A stretch of 64,000 nucleotides of DNA from Comamonas odontotermitis (GCF_020080045.1 NZ_CP083451.1:3025001-3089000); one strand, 5' to 3'. Shown: positions 49,849 through 59,424, counted from the stretch's first letter. The notes: generated by a model not told the origin, from the sequence alone. Translations and numbers: made by a program.

Positions 49849-52611
49849 TTACTTTTTCAGGAGCGACTTCAGCGCATTCTGCAGGCGGCGGGCAGATGCC
49901 TCGTCGCTGCCTGACTGCAGCACCTTGGCCACGTCCTGCTGCCAGGTCTCCTGCGGCGACGGATCGTTGCGGCGAGTGAGCAACTGCAATTGCAGCGCGC
50001 GGCGTGCATCGATGTGGTCAGCCGGAGTGGGCACTTCGGCGGCCATTTCCAGGCGCAGCAGCGCTTCGCGTGCATCACCCGCAGCTGGCGCAGCGATAGC
50101 CTGGCCCCAGGTGGCGCGCACGGTGCCGGGCATACGACCCAACTCCTGCGCAGCCGGCAGCAAGGCAGCGTCGCGCTTGCTCCAGGCATCCATCATCTGC
50201 GTCAATGCCTGGCCATGGGCCTGGCTTGCCAGCTTGCGCAATGCGGCCTGTGCGTGGTCGAGCGCATCGCGCTGCGCACGGAAAGCGGCATCTCCCAGGC
50301 GTGGGCCACGATCTTCTCGCGACGCACGGTCAAAACGGTCGCCACGACCAAAGCGGTCGTCACCACGGCGCTCATTGCGATCACCACGCGGGGCACGGCT
50401 GTCGCGCCCATCACGTCCGTCGCGCCGGTCGCCCGGCTTGCCGCCACGGCCCGCAACCACGGGCGCATCGCGCTTCATGCCTGGGCGGTCATCGCCGCTG
50501 CGCTGGGCGATCACCGGCTTGGGAGCCGGTGCGGCAGGCGCCGGGGCTGGTGCTTCTGCAGCATCGGCACCGTCCTCTGCCGCCGCAGCCTCCGTTTCTG
50601 GAGCTGCTTGGGCGTCGGCAGGCGGAGCGTCTGCAGAAACCTCCACTGGTGCTGCTGCAGGAGCCGGTACGGCCTCTGGAGCAACCTGTGCCTGTTCGCG
50701 CTGGGCCTTGAGCGCCTGCTGCAGAGCTTCGATGGCGCTCTGGATCTGCTGCGCGTCGCCGCTGTGGTTGGCGGCTTCCAGTGCCTTGGAGGCATCCAGA
50801 ACAGCCTGGTCACGGGCACTCAGTTGCTGAGCCACGCGCTCGCGTTGCTGGGTCTTGCGTGCAAAGGCTTCGTCAAGCGGCTTGCGGAAGGCATCCCAGA
50901 GCTTCTGTTCATGGCGGCGGTCCATGGGCACGCCCTGCGCTTCCGTCTGCCATTGGCGCTGCAGCTCACGCACCGCGTCAATGTTCAGGTGCGGCGCAGC
51001 AGCCAGCTCGGTGGCCTGGGCAATCATGGCTTCGCGGCGGGCGATGCTGGTCTTTTGCGCGGTGTGCAAAGGCGCAGTGGCTTCGTGGTGCGCAGCCTTC
51101 CAGGCCGCCTGCAGCTCGGCATAGGCCTTTTCGCCCACATGGCCGCTGGCGCGCCAGCGATCGCCAAACTGGAATAGATCGCGCTGCATGGCCTTCCACT
51201 CGGTCGAGGCCTTGTGGGCTTGCGTCCACGCCTTGAGCTCGGCAATCAGCGCCTCGCGCTCGGCGCGGTGCTTGGCGCCCTCTTCGCGCACCTTGCCGAG
51301 CCATACCTCGACATGCTTGTAGGCCGCATTGCATGCGTCGTCGAACTTCTTCCACAGCGCATGGTTGGTCGGTCCGCTCTGGTCGGCCTTTTTCCAGTCT
51401 TCGCGCAGCTGGCGCAGGGTTTCCTGCAGTTTTCGGCCGCCCAGTTCCTGCCCTTCGGGACGCGCGAGCAGACCCTGGGCCTTGGCCAGCAATTCCTCGC
51501 GCACCTTGTCGGCACTCCAGCGCTGCCAGCCTTCCAGCTCGCCTGCAGCAATCAGTGCTGCGTTGACTTGCGATTCCAGTTCGGCATCGATCTGCTTGCC
51601 ATGTTGCTTGAGCACGGCACGCAGCTGTTGCGCGGCGCCCGATGCACCCTTGCCATGGCCTTCGGCAGTCTCTTCCTGCAGCTTTTTCAATGCCTCCTGC
51701 ACTGCCTGCTTGGCGCGCTTGGCCTCCTGCGGGTCGGCAGCCGGCTTGCCTGCCGGCTTGGCAGCAGCACGGGCTGCGGCCTGTTCCGCCTCGGTAGGCA
51801 GTCCTCGGGCAGCACGCAGCTCGTCTGCCCACACGGGGACAGCTGGCAATGGCGCCTGCGTGTCTTCGGCCGCCTTGAGCGTTTGCTGCAGCGCGGACTG
51901 GAAGGCCTCCCATACCACGAGCAACTGGCTCTTGGACGTGTCGAGCATCGTGGGATAGCGCGCCTCCACACTGCTCCAGCTGGCATCGCTCTCCAGGGCG
52001 GCGGCCTGGTCCTGCCAGTGCTGCACATCGGCTGCCAAGGCACTGTCGGCGGCCTGTGCGTCCTTGTACGACTTGGTGGACAGCACTTCGACGCGCTGGG
52101 CCAGCAGCACGGCCGCCTCGCGCTGCACCTGCACACGGTGCTGCAGGTCTTCGATGGTCTTGACGCGTTCGGCCAGCTGGGTCTTGAGCGACGCCAGCGG
52201 CTCCTTGGACAGGGGTGCGCCCGCCTTGGCGGCATCGCGCTGCCAGGCCAGTGCGTCGGCAATGTTCAGTTTGGATGCAGCCAGCAGCTTGCCTGCCTTG
52301 TCAGCCCATTCGGCGGCAATGGCCTCCTGGCCCTTGGCACGGCGCAGCTCTTCAATGCGCTCGCGAATGGCCTTGGCGGCGCCCTTGTCGCGGGCCGACA
52401 GTTCCTTGAAGACCTCTTGCAGCTGCTCGGCGCCCGGGTTGGTGGCCAGCCATTCGCGCACTTTGGCCGCGCGCTCGCCCGATGTGGCAGCCGAAAAGGC
52501 GCCACCCGTCAGGCCGTCAAGCGGATGCGGTGCAGCAGCAGCCTTGGCCGGTGCGGGGGTAGGCTCGGGAGTTTCGGGCGTCTTGTTGCGCGAGAGGAAG
52601 GAGGGAAACAT
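49849..52611 (-). CDS. DUF349 domain-containing protein with Arg/Gly/Asp-rich tract
   Basis: 920 residues, no signal peptide. Mostly Ala- and Gln-rich helices with several repeats of the DUF349 type (for example LWKKFDDACNAAYKHVEVWL and LWDAFRKPLDEAFARKTQQR, each an aromatic-rich helical hairpin), so probably a long coiled-coil molecule. After an Ala/Pro linker a tract rich in GDR, DGR and RGD words (about 710-790) precedes the C-terminal helices. DUF349 proteins are poorly understood. The charged tract resembles RNA-binding RGG regions by composition only. Confidence 0.8.
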   Translation of the reverse strand: MFPSFLSRNKTPETPEPTPAPAKAAAAPHPLDGLTGGAFSAATSGERAAKVREWLATNPGAEQLQEVFKELSARDKGAAKAIRERIEELRRAKGQEAIAAEWADKAGKLLAASKLNIADALAWQRDAAKAGAPLSKEPLASLKTQLAERVKTIEDLQHRVQVQREAAVLLAQRVEVLSTKSYKDAQAADSALAADVQHWQDQAAALESDASWSSVEARYPTMLDTSKSQLLVVWEAFQSALQQTLKAAEDTQAPLPAVPVWADELRAARGLPTEAEQAAARAAAKPAGKPAADPQEAKRAKQAVQEALKKLQEETAEGHGKGASGAAQQLRAVLKQHGKQIDAELESQVNAALIAAGELEGWQRWSADKVREELLAKAQGLLARPEGQELGGRKLQETLRQLREDWKKADQSGPTNHALWKKFDDACNAAYKHVEVWLGKVREEGAKHRAEREALIAELKAWTQAHKASTEWKAMQRDLFQFGDRWRASGHVGEKAYAELQAAWKAAHHEATAPLHTAQKTSIARREAMIAQATELAAAPHLNIDAVRELQRQWQTEAQGVPMDRRHEQKLWDAFRKPLDEAFARKTQQRERVAQQLSARDQAVLDASKALEAANHSGDAQQIQSAIEALQQALKAQREQAQVAPEAVPAPAAAPVEVSADAPPADAQAAPETEAAAAEDGADAAEAPAPAPAAPAPKPVIAQRSGDDRPGMKRDAPVVAGRGGKPGDRRDGRDGRDSRAPRGDRNERRGDDRFGRGDRFDRASREDRGPRLGDAAFRAQRDALDHAQAALRKLASQAHGQALTQMMDAWSKRDAALLPAAQELGRMPGTVRATWGQAIAAPAAGDAREALLRLEMAAEVPTPADHIDARRALQLQLLTRRNDPSPQETWQQDVAKVLQSGSDEASARRLQNALKSLLKK

Positions 52612-52805
52612 GGCTCAGCTCAGTGTAAATACGGCCTGCACTGCCTCGGTGCGCTTTGCAATCCTGGACAGTGCAGCCATTGGCACAAAATAAAAAAGGC
52701 GCCGGCGGCATTCCGCCCGCTGCCAGGGTTCTATTTTGACCGGGTTTGGCAAGGTCTCCAAGCAAGCAGGAGGCAGAAACCGCTTTTACCTTTGCTGACC
52801 CGGAC

Positions 52806-52835
52806 AAAAAGAAGGGCGGGATGCCATTCCCGCCC
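52806..52835 (-). terminator. Terminator after the DUF748 gene
   Basis: On the minus strand GGGCGGGA-ATGGCA-TCCCGCCC forms a perfect 8-bp stem followed by TTCTTTTT. The rest of the 254-bp gap to the DUF349 gene shows no gene. Confidence 0.9.
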
Positions 52836-52865
52836 TCGATTCACTGGTTTCAACGATGCACCCGC

Positions 52866-55800
52866 TTACCGGGGTGCCAGGCTCAGTTCTGCACGCGGCG
52901 TCCAGTCCTTGTCCTGGCCTTCGGTCTTGACATTGCCCAGGAACAGGCGGTCGAGTTTGACGCCCTGCCCGGCCAGGTAATCGCGCACCGCTACCCCGCG
53001 CGCCAGCGCCAGCTCGCGCATGGCGCTGTCAGGCACATCCACGCTGGTGATGAGCAGGGTTTCCATCTCGGCCTGCGGGATGTCCGAGGCCAGGCCAATC
53101 ATGTTGCGGGGCTTCTTGATGTCAGCGCGCTTGTAGACATCCTTGAGCAACGCCGGGTACTCGGCCGCACTGACCGCGGCCACATCGTCGGCCTTGCCAC
53201 CGACGCGGATGGCGGCGCGGCGCTTCTGCGCCAGCACCATGTCGTTGATGCGTGCCTTGCGCCAGCCGTCCTTCTCCTGGGTCAGGTCGGACTGGCCGGT
53301 CACCGTCATCTGCAGCGCAGGGCGGTCCTGCAGAGCCTTGGCAATCTTGTCCAGATTGGCCTTGCTTGCATCGTCCAGTACAGCGCTGCCAGGGGCAAAT
53401 GCCACCTGGCTGGCTTCTGCCCCGCCACCAAAAGCGCCTGAAAGCAGCGCAAAGGGCGATGTGACCGCCTTCATGATGAGGTTGCCGATCACCTTGAAGA
53501 TGATGGGAGCAAGCTTGAACTGCGGATCATTGAGCGAGCCGCTGATCGGCAGGTCCAGATCGATCACGCCATTGCGATCCGCCAGCAGGGCCACTGCCAG
53601 CTTGACGGGCAGGCTCGCCGGTGCGCCCTGCACCGCATCGCCAAACTGCAGCTGGTTCAGTACCAGCTTGTTGGTGGCGGTGAGCTGGCCGTCAGGCTGC
53701 ACGTCGTATTGCACGTCCACACTCATCTTGCCGCGCTCGATACCGTGGCCCGCATATTTGATGCTGTAGGGTGAGAGCGGCGAGAGCTCCAGATCGCGCA
53801 CCTTGCCGTGGATATTGAGCGCCAGCGGCTTGGCCAGCGGGTTGAGCTTGCCGGTGATGTCGAGCGAAGCCGTGCCTTCGGCCTTGCCGCGCAGCTCCAG
53901 ATCGGCGAGCTGCGGCGGCGAGCCAGGAGCCGCCGGCTCGGACGAGAAGGCGCTCATGCGGCCAGCCAGCTCGGACAGGTCGGCCGAGTAGTTGGGCCGG
54001 ATGAAATGGTCACTGAACTTGACCGTGCCTCCCGCCAGGGTGATGGGGCCCATGTCGATGATGGGGCCAGCCGCCGAAGAAGCGGCATCCGCAGCGGGAG
54101 CCACCACCGCAGCCGGTGCCGGAGTCGCTGATGCAGCCGCCTTGGCTGCAACAGGCTCCTTGCCATCCTTGCTGCTATCGGCGGCGGCGCCTGCAGGCGC
54201 GCCTTCGCTGCCACCCAGGTCCTGCAGATTGAGCTTGCCGTTTTCCTGCACGATCAGACGGGCATAGAAATCGGACAAGGCCGTCTCACCTACCTTGACC
54301 TTCATGCGCTGGCCGGGTGCCATCTGCACGTCCAGGCCGCGCAGGCTCAGCACCTTCCAGTTGAGCAGGTCATCGCTGGCGCCGATCAGGCCGGAGCCCA
54401 GACCGCTGCGAGTCGCTGCACCCGTTGATTTTTCAGAGGTTTTCAGGGCCTTAGCGCCCGATACATCTGCGCCATCCGCTTCCTTTTCGATAGCATCAAC
54501 AGCACCATCGCCTGCTTTCAGCGTTCTGGCAGCCGCCAGCGGCCGCACGCGCACGTCATCCAGCCCGGCATCGCCCTTGACACTGAGAACCGGCCCCTTG
54601 GGCGATTGCACGAAGTCGATGTTGCCCTTGAAACTGGCATCCGCCCGCATCAATCGCACCGGCAGCGCCGCCTCCGCGTAGGAGACAAAGGCATGCACCG
54701 GCAACTGGCTCAGGTTCAGGCGCCCTGCAGCCGACAGCGGGCTCATGCCCAGGCTGCCATCCCACACCAGCCGCCCTGGCTCGGCGCGGCCCGTGGCAAT
54801 GCGGCCCGATACCTTCAACGGCGATGGCTTGGCCTTGACCGCCAGCGGTGCGTAATCCCGCAGTTCCACATCAAAATCCGCCAGCCGCACTGCCACCTTG
54901 CGCGGTGTGGATTCGTCCTGGTAGGCAACACTGGCGCCCTTTACTGCAATGCGCGAGAGCTGCACATCCCACGGCTTGTCTGCCGTGGCGTCCTTGGCGG
55001 CGGGCTTTTTCGCGTCCTTTTCCAGTTTTTCTGATTTTTCTGCCTTGGCCGCCTTGGTGGCGGGCAGCCAGTCTTCGAACATCATGCGGCCGCTCTTGTC
55101 ACGCGACACGCCCAGTACGGGCTTGAGCAACTCCACCGAGCCCACCACGACCTGCTGCTTGGCGGTATCGAGCGTGGCGTCCTTGACCAGAAGCTGCTGC
55201 AGCTCCAGCAGGTTGTCCTTGCCCTTGAGGCCCACAGCGGGGCCGTGGAGCGCTGCGCAGTTGGCCTTGCTGTTGCATTGCAAGGCAACGTCCGACACGG
55301 TGAGTTGCGCCAGCGTCAACTGCACAGCCTCGCCCAGCCAGTGCAGCTGCATTTCGCTGTCGATACTGCCCAGCAGGCCCGGCTCGATCACGCCGGTCAG
55401 GTAGGACGCGCCCAGTTGCAACGGCAGTGCGGTGGTCTTCACCTCCACCTCGGCGGCCTGGTCGGTGGCCTTGCCGCTGAAGGCAATGTGCCCCGATGAC
55501 GGAACACCCTTGTCACCCGACAGGCCCGATTCGCCCTGGAAGGCAAACGGTTCCTTGAAGGGCCAGGCAATCTTGCTGGCCGTCATTGCAAAATCATTGA
55601 GCTGGACGCGCGCTGGCACAGGCACGCTCTCGTCCACCCACAGGCCTTGCACATGCTTGAGTTGGACCTCGTCCACCACCACATTCCATGCGGGCTTGCC
55701 TGCGCCACCCGGGGATGCGGCGGCCTTGGCTACCTTGGCAGTCTTCGACGGGCTGGCAGCTTCGCCTGCAGAACTGGCCTGCGCTGCGGGCTCTGCAGCA

Positions 55801-56999
55801 GATGTACTGGCTGCGACCGCTTCAGTGCCAACCGGCTTCTCGGTCGTACTTTTGGCATCTTTTATGCCATTTTCTCGCGTTGGCGCTGCGCCATCTGCTA
55901 CTTTTTCAGTAGCATTCTTGGACTCATTCGCCGTTGTAGCCTTGGCCTCCAGCGGCTCGCCTTGCGCATCCAGCAGGCGCAGCTTGCCATCCTTGCCGCG
56001 CTTGAGCGAGAGTTGCGCACCATCCAGCGCCACCTGGGCGATGTGTACCTGCCCGGCCAGCGGCTGCACGTCGGCCAGTTGCACATCCAGTTGCTTCCAG
56101 GCCAGCAGCTCGTCGTTGCTGGCGTCATGCACCTGCACGCCGGAGGCATGCACGTCACCACTCAGCTTGACGGCAGCCTTGTCCGTCTGTTCAAAGGCCA
56201 CTTTCAGATTGGCATTCAGCACGCCGGATACCAGCTTGACGGGAACGGAAGCCGGGATGTAGCCCAGATACGGCTTGAGATCGAGGTCCTTGATCGCAAA
56301 GCTCGCGTCGGTCTTGCGATCGTCGGTAAACGGCGTCGATTCGGCCTGGCTGGCAAACTGGCTGCCATTGAGACCAAAGGAGAGCTGCGGCACCACCTTG
56401 ATCTCACGCTTGGATTCCAGGTTGCTGACGAACGGAATGCCCAGGTGCAGGCTGCTCAGGTCATGGGTCTGGCCCACGGTGTCATCGCGGAACAGCACCT
56501 GCCCGTCCTTGAGCTCGATGTTGTAGAGCGCAAAGTGCGCGGTCTTGCCATCATCGGGGGGCGAATTCGGGTCCTTCAGCCTGGCAACGATGTCGTCAAA
56601 GTCGAACTTGCCGGGCGCTGTCTGCGCCACGCGCACCACGGGCTTGTCGATCTGGATGGCATCGAGCACGGGAGCCAGACGGAAGACCGACTGGATATCG
56701 GCATCGACATACACGCGGTCCACAGCGAACTGGGGTTCGCTGCCTGGCGCGGGCCCCGCAACCTGCAAGTCGCGCACCGTCAGCTCCAGAGACCAGGGTT
56801 TGAATTCCACCGCACCGATATGCACCGCGCGGCCCAGCTTTTCGGAGGCGATCTTTTCGCCTTGGGTGCGCAGCAGCCACGGCAAGGCCAGCCATGACAG
56901 CGCCCACAGCGCCAGAAGCGCCACCACACACCACGCGAGGCGGCGCAGCCAGCGCAGGCCTGCGCCCGTTTTCTTTTGGGATTTTTGTTGTTCGCTCAC
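52866..56999 (-). CDS. Giant AsmA-like DUF748 protein with OmpA-like C-terminus
   Basis: 1377 residues from GTG 56999 (SEQQKSQKKTGAGLRWLRRL) with AGGA 9 bp upstream; a TTG five codons earlier is weaker. One N-terminal membrane anchor (LAWCVVALLALWALSWLALP), then a very long AsmA/TamB-like region with repeated beta-strand segments (AVHIGAVEFKPWSLELTVRD). The C-terminal 130 residues resemble an OmpA-like domain (FAPGSAVLDDASKANLDKIA). Two Ala/Lys/Thr-rich linkers interrupt it. AsmA-like proteins are thought to bridge the periplasm and move lipids; that role here is inferred. Confidence 0.8.
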   Translation of the reverse strand: MSEQQKSQKKTGAGLRWLRRLAWCVVALLALWALSWLALPWLLRTQGEKIASEKLGRAVHIGAVEFKPWSLELTVRDLQVAGPAPGSEPQFAVDRVYVDADIQSVFRLAPVLDAIQIDKPVVRVAQTAPGKFDFDDIVARLKDPNSPPDDGKTAHFALYNIELKDGQVLFRDDTVGQTHDLSSLHLGIPFVSNLESKREIKVVPQLSFGLNGSQFASQAESTPFTDDRKTDASFAIKDLDLKPYLGYIPASVPVKLVSGVLNANLKVAFEQTDKAAVKLSGDVHASGVQVHDASNDELLAWKQLDVQLADVQPLAGQVHIAQVALDGAQLSLKRGKDGKLRLLDAQGEPLEAKATTANESKNATEKVADGAAPTRENGIKDAKSTTEKPVGTEAVAASTSAAEPAAQASSAGEAASPSKTAKVAKAAASPGGAGKPAWNVVVDEVQLKHVQGLWVDESVPVPARVQLNDFAMTASKIAWPFKEPFAFQGESGLSGDKGVPSSGHIAFSGKATDQAAEVEVKTTALPLQLGASYLTGVIEPGLLGSIDSEMQLHWLGEAVQLTLAQLTVSDVALQCNSKANCAALHGPAVGLKGKDNLLELQQLLVKDATLDTAKQQVVVGSVELLKPVLGVSRDKSGRMMFEDWLPATKAAKAEKSEKLEKDAKKPAAKDATADKPWDVQLSRIAVKGASVAYQDESTPRKVAVRLADFDVELRDYAPLAVKAKPSPLKVSGRIATGRAEPGRLVWDGSLGMSPLSAAGRLNLSQLPVHAFVSYAEAALPVRLMRADASFKGNIDFVQSPKGPVLSVKGDAGLDDVRVRPLAAARTLKAGDGAVDAIEKEADGADVSGAKALKTSEKSTGAATRSGLGSGLIGASDDLLNWKVLSLRGLDVQMAPGQRMKVKVGETALSDFYARLIVQENGKLNLQDLGGSEGAPAGAAADSSKDGKEPVAAKAAASATPAPAAVVAPAADAASSAAGPIIDMGPITLAGGTVKFSDHFIRPNYSADLSELAGRMSAFSSEPAAPGSPPQLADLELRGKAEGTASLDITGKLNPLAKPLALNIHGKVRDLELSPLSPYSIKYAGHGIERGKMSVDVQYDVQPDGQLTATNKLVLNQLQFGDAVQGAPASLPVKLAVALLADRNGVIDLDLPISGSLNDPQFKLAPIIFKVIGNLIMKAVTSPFALLSGAFGGGAEASQVAFAPGSAVLDDASKANLDKIAKALQDRPALQMTVTGQSDLTQEKDGWRKARINDMVLAQKRRAAIRVGGKADDVAAVSAAEYPALLKDVYKRADIKKPRNMIGLASDIPQAEMETLLITSVDVPDSAMRELALARGVAVRDYLAGQGVKLDRLFLGNVKTEGQDKDWTPRAELSLAPR
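55881..55909. repeat. Possible dispersed-repeat arm inside the DUF748 gene
   Basis: The reverse complement reads AAAAAGTAGCAGATGGCGC, very close to the arm AAAAATAGCCGATGGCGCT at 10671. It lies in one of the low-complexity linkers of the protein. A weaker match lies at 54486-54510. These may be decayed in-frame copies. Confidence 0.4.
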
Positions 57000-57159
57000 G
57001 GCGAAAGTCCTCAATCAGGGTCGACACCCGCATTGTGCCCAAAGAACCATCTAAATAGATAGCAGCACAGCGAATCAACGCCAGCGCGAGCCACCTTTTC
57101 ACAATCGTTCAAAGCATCAGGGCCCATCCTCGCCTCTCCCAGGAGAAAGCTATTCGCTC

Positions 57160-57175
57160 CTCTATATATAGAGGG
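57160..57175. promoter_or_regulatory. Perfect palindrome CCTCTATATATAGAGG upstream of the DUF748 gene
   Basis: A 16-bp exact palindrome about 160 bp before the DUF748 start. The symmetry and AT centre suggest a dimeric repressor operator, but no candidate regulator gene is adjacent. Confidence 0.45.
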
Positions 57176-57935
57176 ACGGACAAATACCTTGGGAAAGACC
57201 AGCCCTCCCGCCATGCGCCACAAGGCTCCCGCGGGCTCCCGGATTCCCACCGAACCGCTACCAACCATTTACCACTGTTACATCAGAGGCACTCCCATCG
57301 CATCTTCTGCCCATTTTTTGTCGATGAACAGCGTTGCATAAGCCATTTTTTGGACAAATGGCAGCCTTCCACCGCCCCGCAAGCCCGCCTTGATGCGTTC
57401 AAACCTTGAATTTACCCTGGCAAAATAACCTATAGACCCGAGAAGGCAACAGGTTATTGGGTATTTTTACCCATAATTTATAGCAAATATGCGCTTACCA
57501 AACATGGTTTGCAATCGCCATGGAAGGCGCTGCAAGGGCCACTCGCTGGCTACAGGCTGCTCACGAAACCTCAACCCGGTGCCGCCAGGCAACCGTGCCT
57601 CTTTTCCAACATCAACTCCGGAATACATCGGCGGGCAGGCCGTGCAGACTTTGGCCTTCACGCACTCATAACTTCATAGCATCCAAGCAAGAAACTTTAT
57701 ATGGAATATCGAGGTTTCAAATGATTGCTTATGCCAATGAAAAATAACCAATCTTATGGTTTATGGCTATGACCCGCCAAAAGCTGCCCACAACGATTGC
57801 GGCCACAGATGCGGGTTTTTACTAGGCTGTGGAGACCCAATCCACCCTGCCCTACCGTGCACATGGGTCCGCTGCGGCGGGTTGCTATACACGTTTTTTT
57901 ACTACTTTTTTGTCTTAATTTTGAATTCTATAGTG

Positions 57936-57965
57936 TTGACTGTTTATTAAGCGAGCTTCTAGAAT
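57936..57965 (+). promoter_or_regulatory. Strong sigma-70 promoter of the lytic transglycosylase gene
   Basis: TTGACT (57936-57941), 18-bp spacer, TAGAAT (57960-57965). Predicted start near 57972 gives a leader of about 215 nt, which begins with a small ACACC/GGTGT hairpin. Confidence 0.7.
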
Positions 57966-58185
57966 TCGTCCCATTGCATTTTTTGCTGAATTTTTAGTCA
58001 CACCCACGTGGTGTTTTGATCGTAGCCCCTGACACGCAAGCAGCGTGCATGAAACGACAAGGGTCGCCTGCAAAGCAGCGGGCAGCCTGATTGGTGCCAC
58101 ACAGGACGGTGTTGCGCCACCTGCCAGTCTTCAACCCCACCACGGCGGTGATCGGGACGGCAGGACAGAGAAAGGAATCATTGGT

Positions 58186-59136
58186 ATGACGGCTTCCGCG
58201 AAAGTGGCTGCCGGTGCGCGCTCTTTGGGCAGCACCTTAGCCCATGGCATTGTGGCCATGGCCCACAACAGTTTGGCATTGGTTGGTTTGTTGGTGGCGT
58301 TCTGTGCGCTCACCCTGTTTTCGCGCGCAGATCTGCGCAATGCAGGGGAAGACTACCTGCGCACCTGGCTGCAGGCACGCCAGGAAAGCGCAGCCGATGC
58401 CGTGGCCGACAGCACCGGCAGCACGGATGCCAGCATCATTGCCGCGGTGGACCGCGCTACGGCCACCAACCCACAGCAACTGCCTAAGAACCAGGCAGCC
58501 GTGGCCTACTGGCTGGCCAAAAAGTACCGTGTGGCGCCCGAGCCACTGGCAGTGCTGGTCTCCGAAGCCTTTCAGGTCGGCAAGGAAACCAAGCTCGACC
58601 CGACCCTGATCCTGGCCATCATGGCTGTGGAATCGAGCTTCAACCCCTTCGCGCAAAGCTCGGTGGGTGCCCAGGGCCTGATGCAGGTGATGACCAAGAT
58701 CCACACCGACAAGTACGAACACTTTGGCGGCCACTTTGCCGCATTCGACCCGGTGACCAACCTGCGCGTGGGCGTGAAGGTGCTGCAGGAATGCATTCAG
58801 CGCGCCGGCTCCCTTGAAGGCGGTCTGAAATACTATGTGGGCGCTGCCAACCTGCCCGACGACGGCGGCTACGCTGCCAAGGTGATGGCCGAGCACTTCC
58901 GCATCAAGCAGGTGGCCAATGGCCGCAGCAACCCTGCAGAGCCCGCAGCCAAGCCATCGTTGTCTGCCAAGGCGAGCGTACCGGCCGTCACCATGCCTGC
59001 AGTGCAAAACAAGGCCCCAGTGCCTGCAGCACCAGCAGACAGCGCTACTGCAACTGTAGCATTGGTGGACAAGGCTGGCGCCGCTACGGCACAGCCTGCC
59101 AAGACCGAGTCCACGACCGTGGCCATGGGCTCCTGA
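58186..59136 (+). CDS. Lytic transglycosylase (SLT domain), membrane-anchored
   Basis: 316 residues from ATG 58186 with AAGGAA 8 bp upstream. One N-terminal membrane span (NSLALVGLLVAFCALTLFSR), then an SLT domain of about 130-245 with the catalytic Glu in LAIMAVESSFNPFAQSSVGA and QGLMQVMTKIH, and VGVKVLQECIQRAGSLEGGL. The C-terminal 70 residues are Ala/Pro-rich. Cleaves peptidoglycan to anhydro-muropeptides in the periplasm. Longer in-frame extension upstream lacks a start signal. Confidence 0.9.
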   Translation: MTASAKVAAGARSLGSTLAHGIVAMAHNSLALVGLLVAFCALTLFSRADLRNAGEDYLRTWLQARQESAADAVADSTGSTDASIIAAVDRATATNPQQLPKNQAAVAYWLAKKYRVAPEPLAVLVSEAFQVGKETKLDPTLILAIMAVESSFNPFAQSSVGAQGLMQVMTKIHTDKYEHFGGHFAAFDPVTNLRVGVKVLQECIQRAGSLEGGLKYYVGAANLPDDGGYAAKVMAEHFRIKQVANGRSNPAEPAAKPSLSAKASVPAVTMPAVQNKAPVPAAPADSATATVALVDKAGAATAQPAKTESTTVAMGS

Positions 59137-59176
59137 TGGCCGGTGCGGCCACTGGACAGCTCTGGATATGAAACGG

Positions 59177-59199
59177 GCACCCTGCGGGGTGCTTTTTCT
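59177..59199 (+). terminator. Terminator after the transglycosylase gene
   Basis: GCACCC-TGCG-GGGTGC followed by TTTTTCTTT. Confidence 0.85.
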
Positions 59200-59226
59200 T
59201 TGCCCGGGCATTTAGTCCAGTAGAAG

Positions 59227-59254
59227 TTACAGTCTGCCAAGCCTCGGCTACACT
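59227..59254 (+). promoter_or_regulatory. glyA promoter
   Basis: TTACAG (59227-59232), 16-bp spacer, TACACT (59249-59254). The predicted start near 59259-59262 falls exactly at the 5' edge of the riboswitch. Confidence 0.75.
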
Positions 59255-59258
59255 AGCC

Positions 59259-59415
59259 GGGTACGCGACTGGCGATAGACATCTGAGCAACCAGATTGTT
59301 GACGTGGAACGCAGGCCTGCCCTGCAGCAACCACCGGGGAGCGTACCGTGCGAGGGACTACGGTGCCACGATCACCGCCTGTGTCTTGCCACGTGTTAGC
59401 CGTGCGCCTGGGCAG
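59259..59415 (+). promoter_or_regulatory. ZTP riboswitch (pfl motif) controlling glyA
   Basis: All conserved parts of the ZTP/ZMP aptamer are visible: P1 GGTACGC (59260-59266) pairing with GCGTACC (59341-59347); the core GACTGGCG (59267-59274); CCACCGGGGA directly before the P1 3' strand; and, after a linker of about 55 nt with its own hairpin (ACCGT/ACGGT), the pseudoknot segment GCGCCTGGGCA (59404-59414). The class senses ZMP/ZTP, which accumulate when 10-formyl-tetrahydrofolate is short. glyA, which feeds the one-carbon pool, is a known target of this class. Confidence 0.87.
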
Positions 59416-59424
59416 CCCTTGCTT

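Larger units (their letters stand above)
57000..58185. other. Gene-free AT-rich stretch between divergent DUF748 and transglycosylase genes
   Basis: About 1.2 kb with clearly lower GC than its surroundings, above all 57300-58000. Small open frames here (60-85 codons) have no ribosome-binding sites, no recognisable products and odd composition, so I call none. It contains an exact 16-bp palindrome (57160-57175), an imperfect palindrome TTGGGTATTTTTACCCATAA (57457-57476) and the transglycosylase promoter. It may be a decayed gene or an imported segment. Confidence 0.6.

Noticed and set aside
57467..57950. Small open frames of about 60-75 codons
   Set aside because: No ribosome-binding sites, unusual composition rich in Cys and His, and overlapping frames; no sign of coding constraint.
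58030..58130. Cyclic di-GMP (GEMM) riboswitch in the transglycosylase leader
   Set aside because: Some words (GCAAAGC, GGGTCGC) are reminiscent, but spacing and tetraloop receptor parts do not fit the class.
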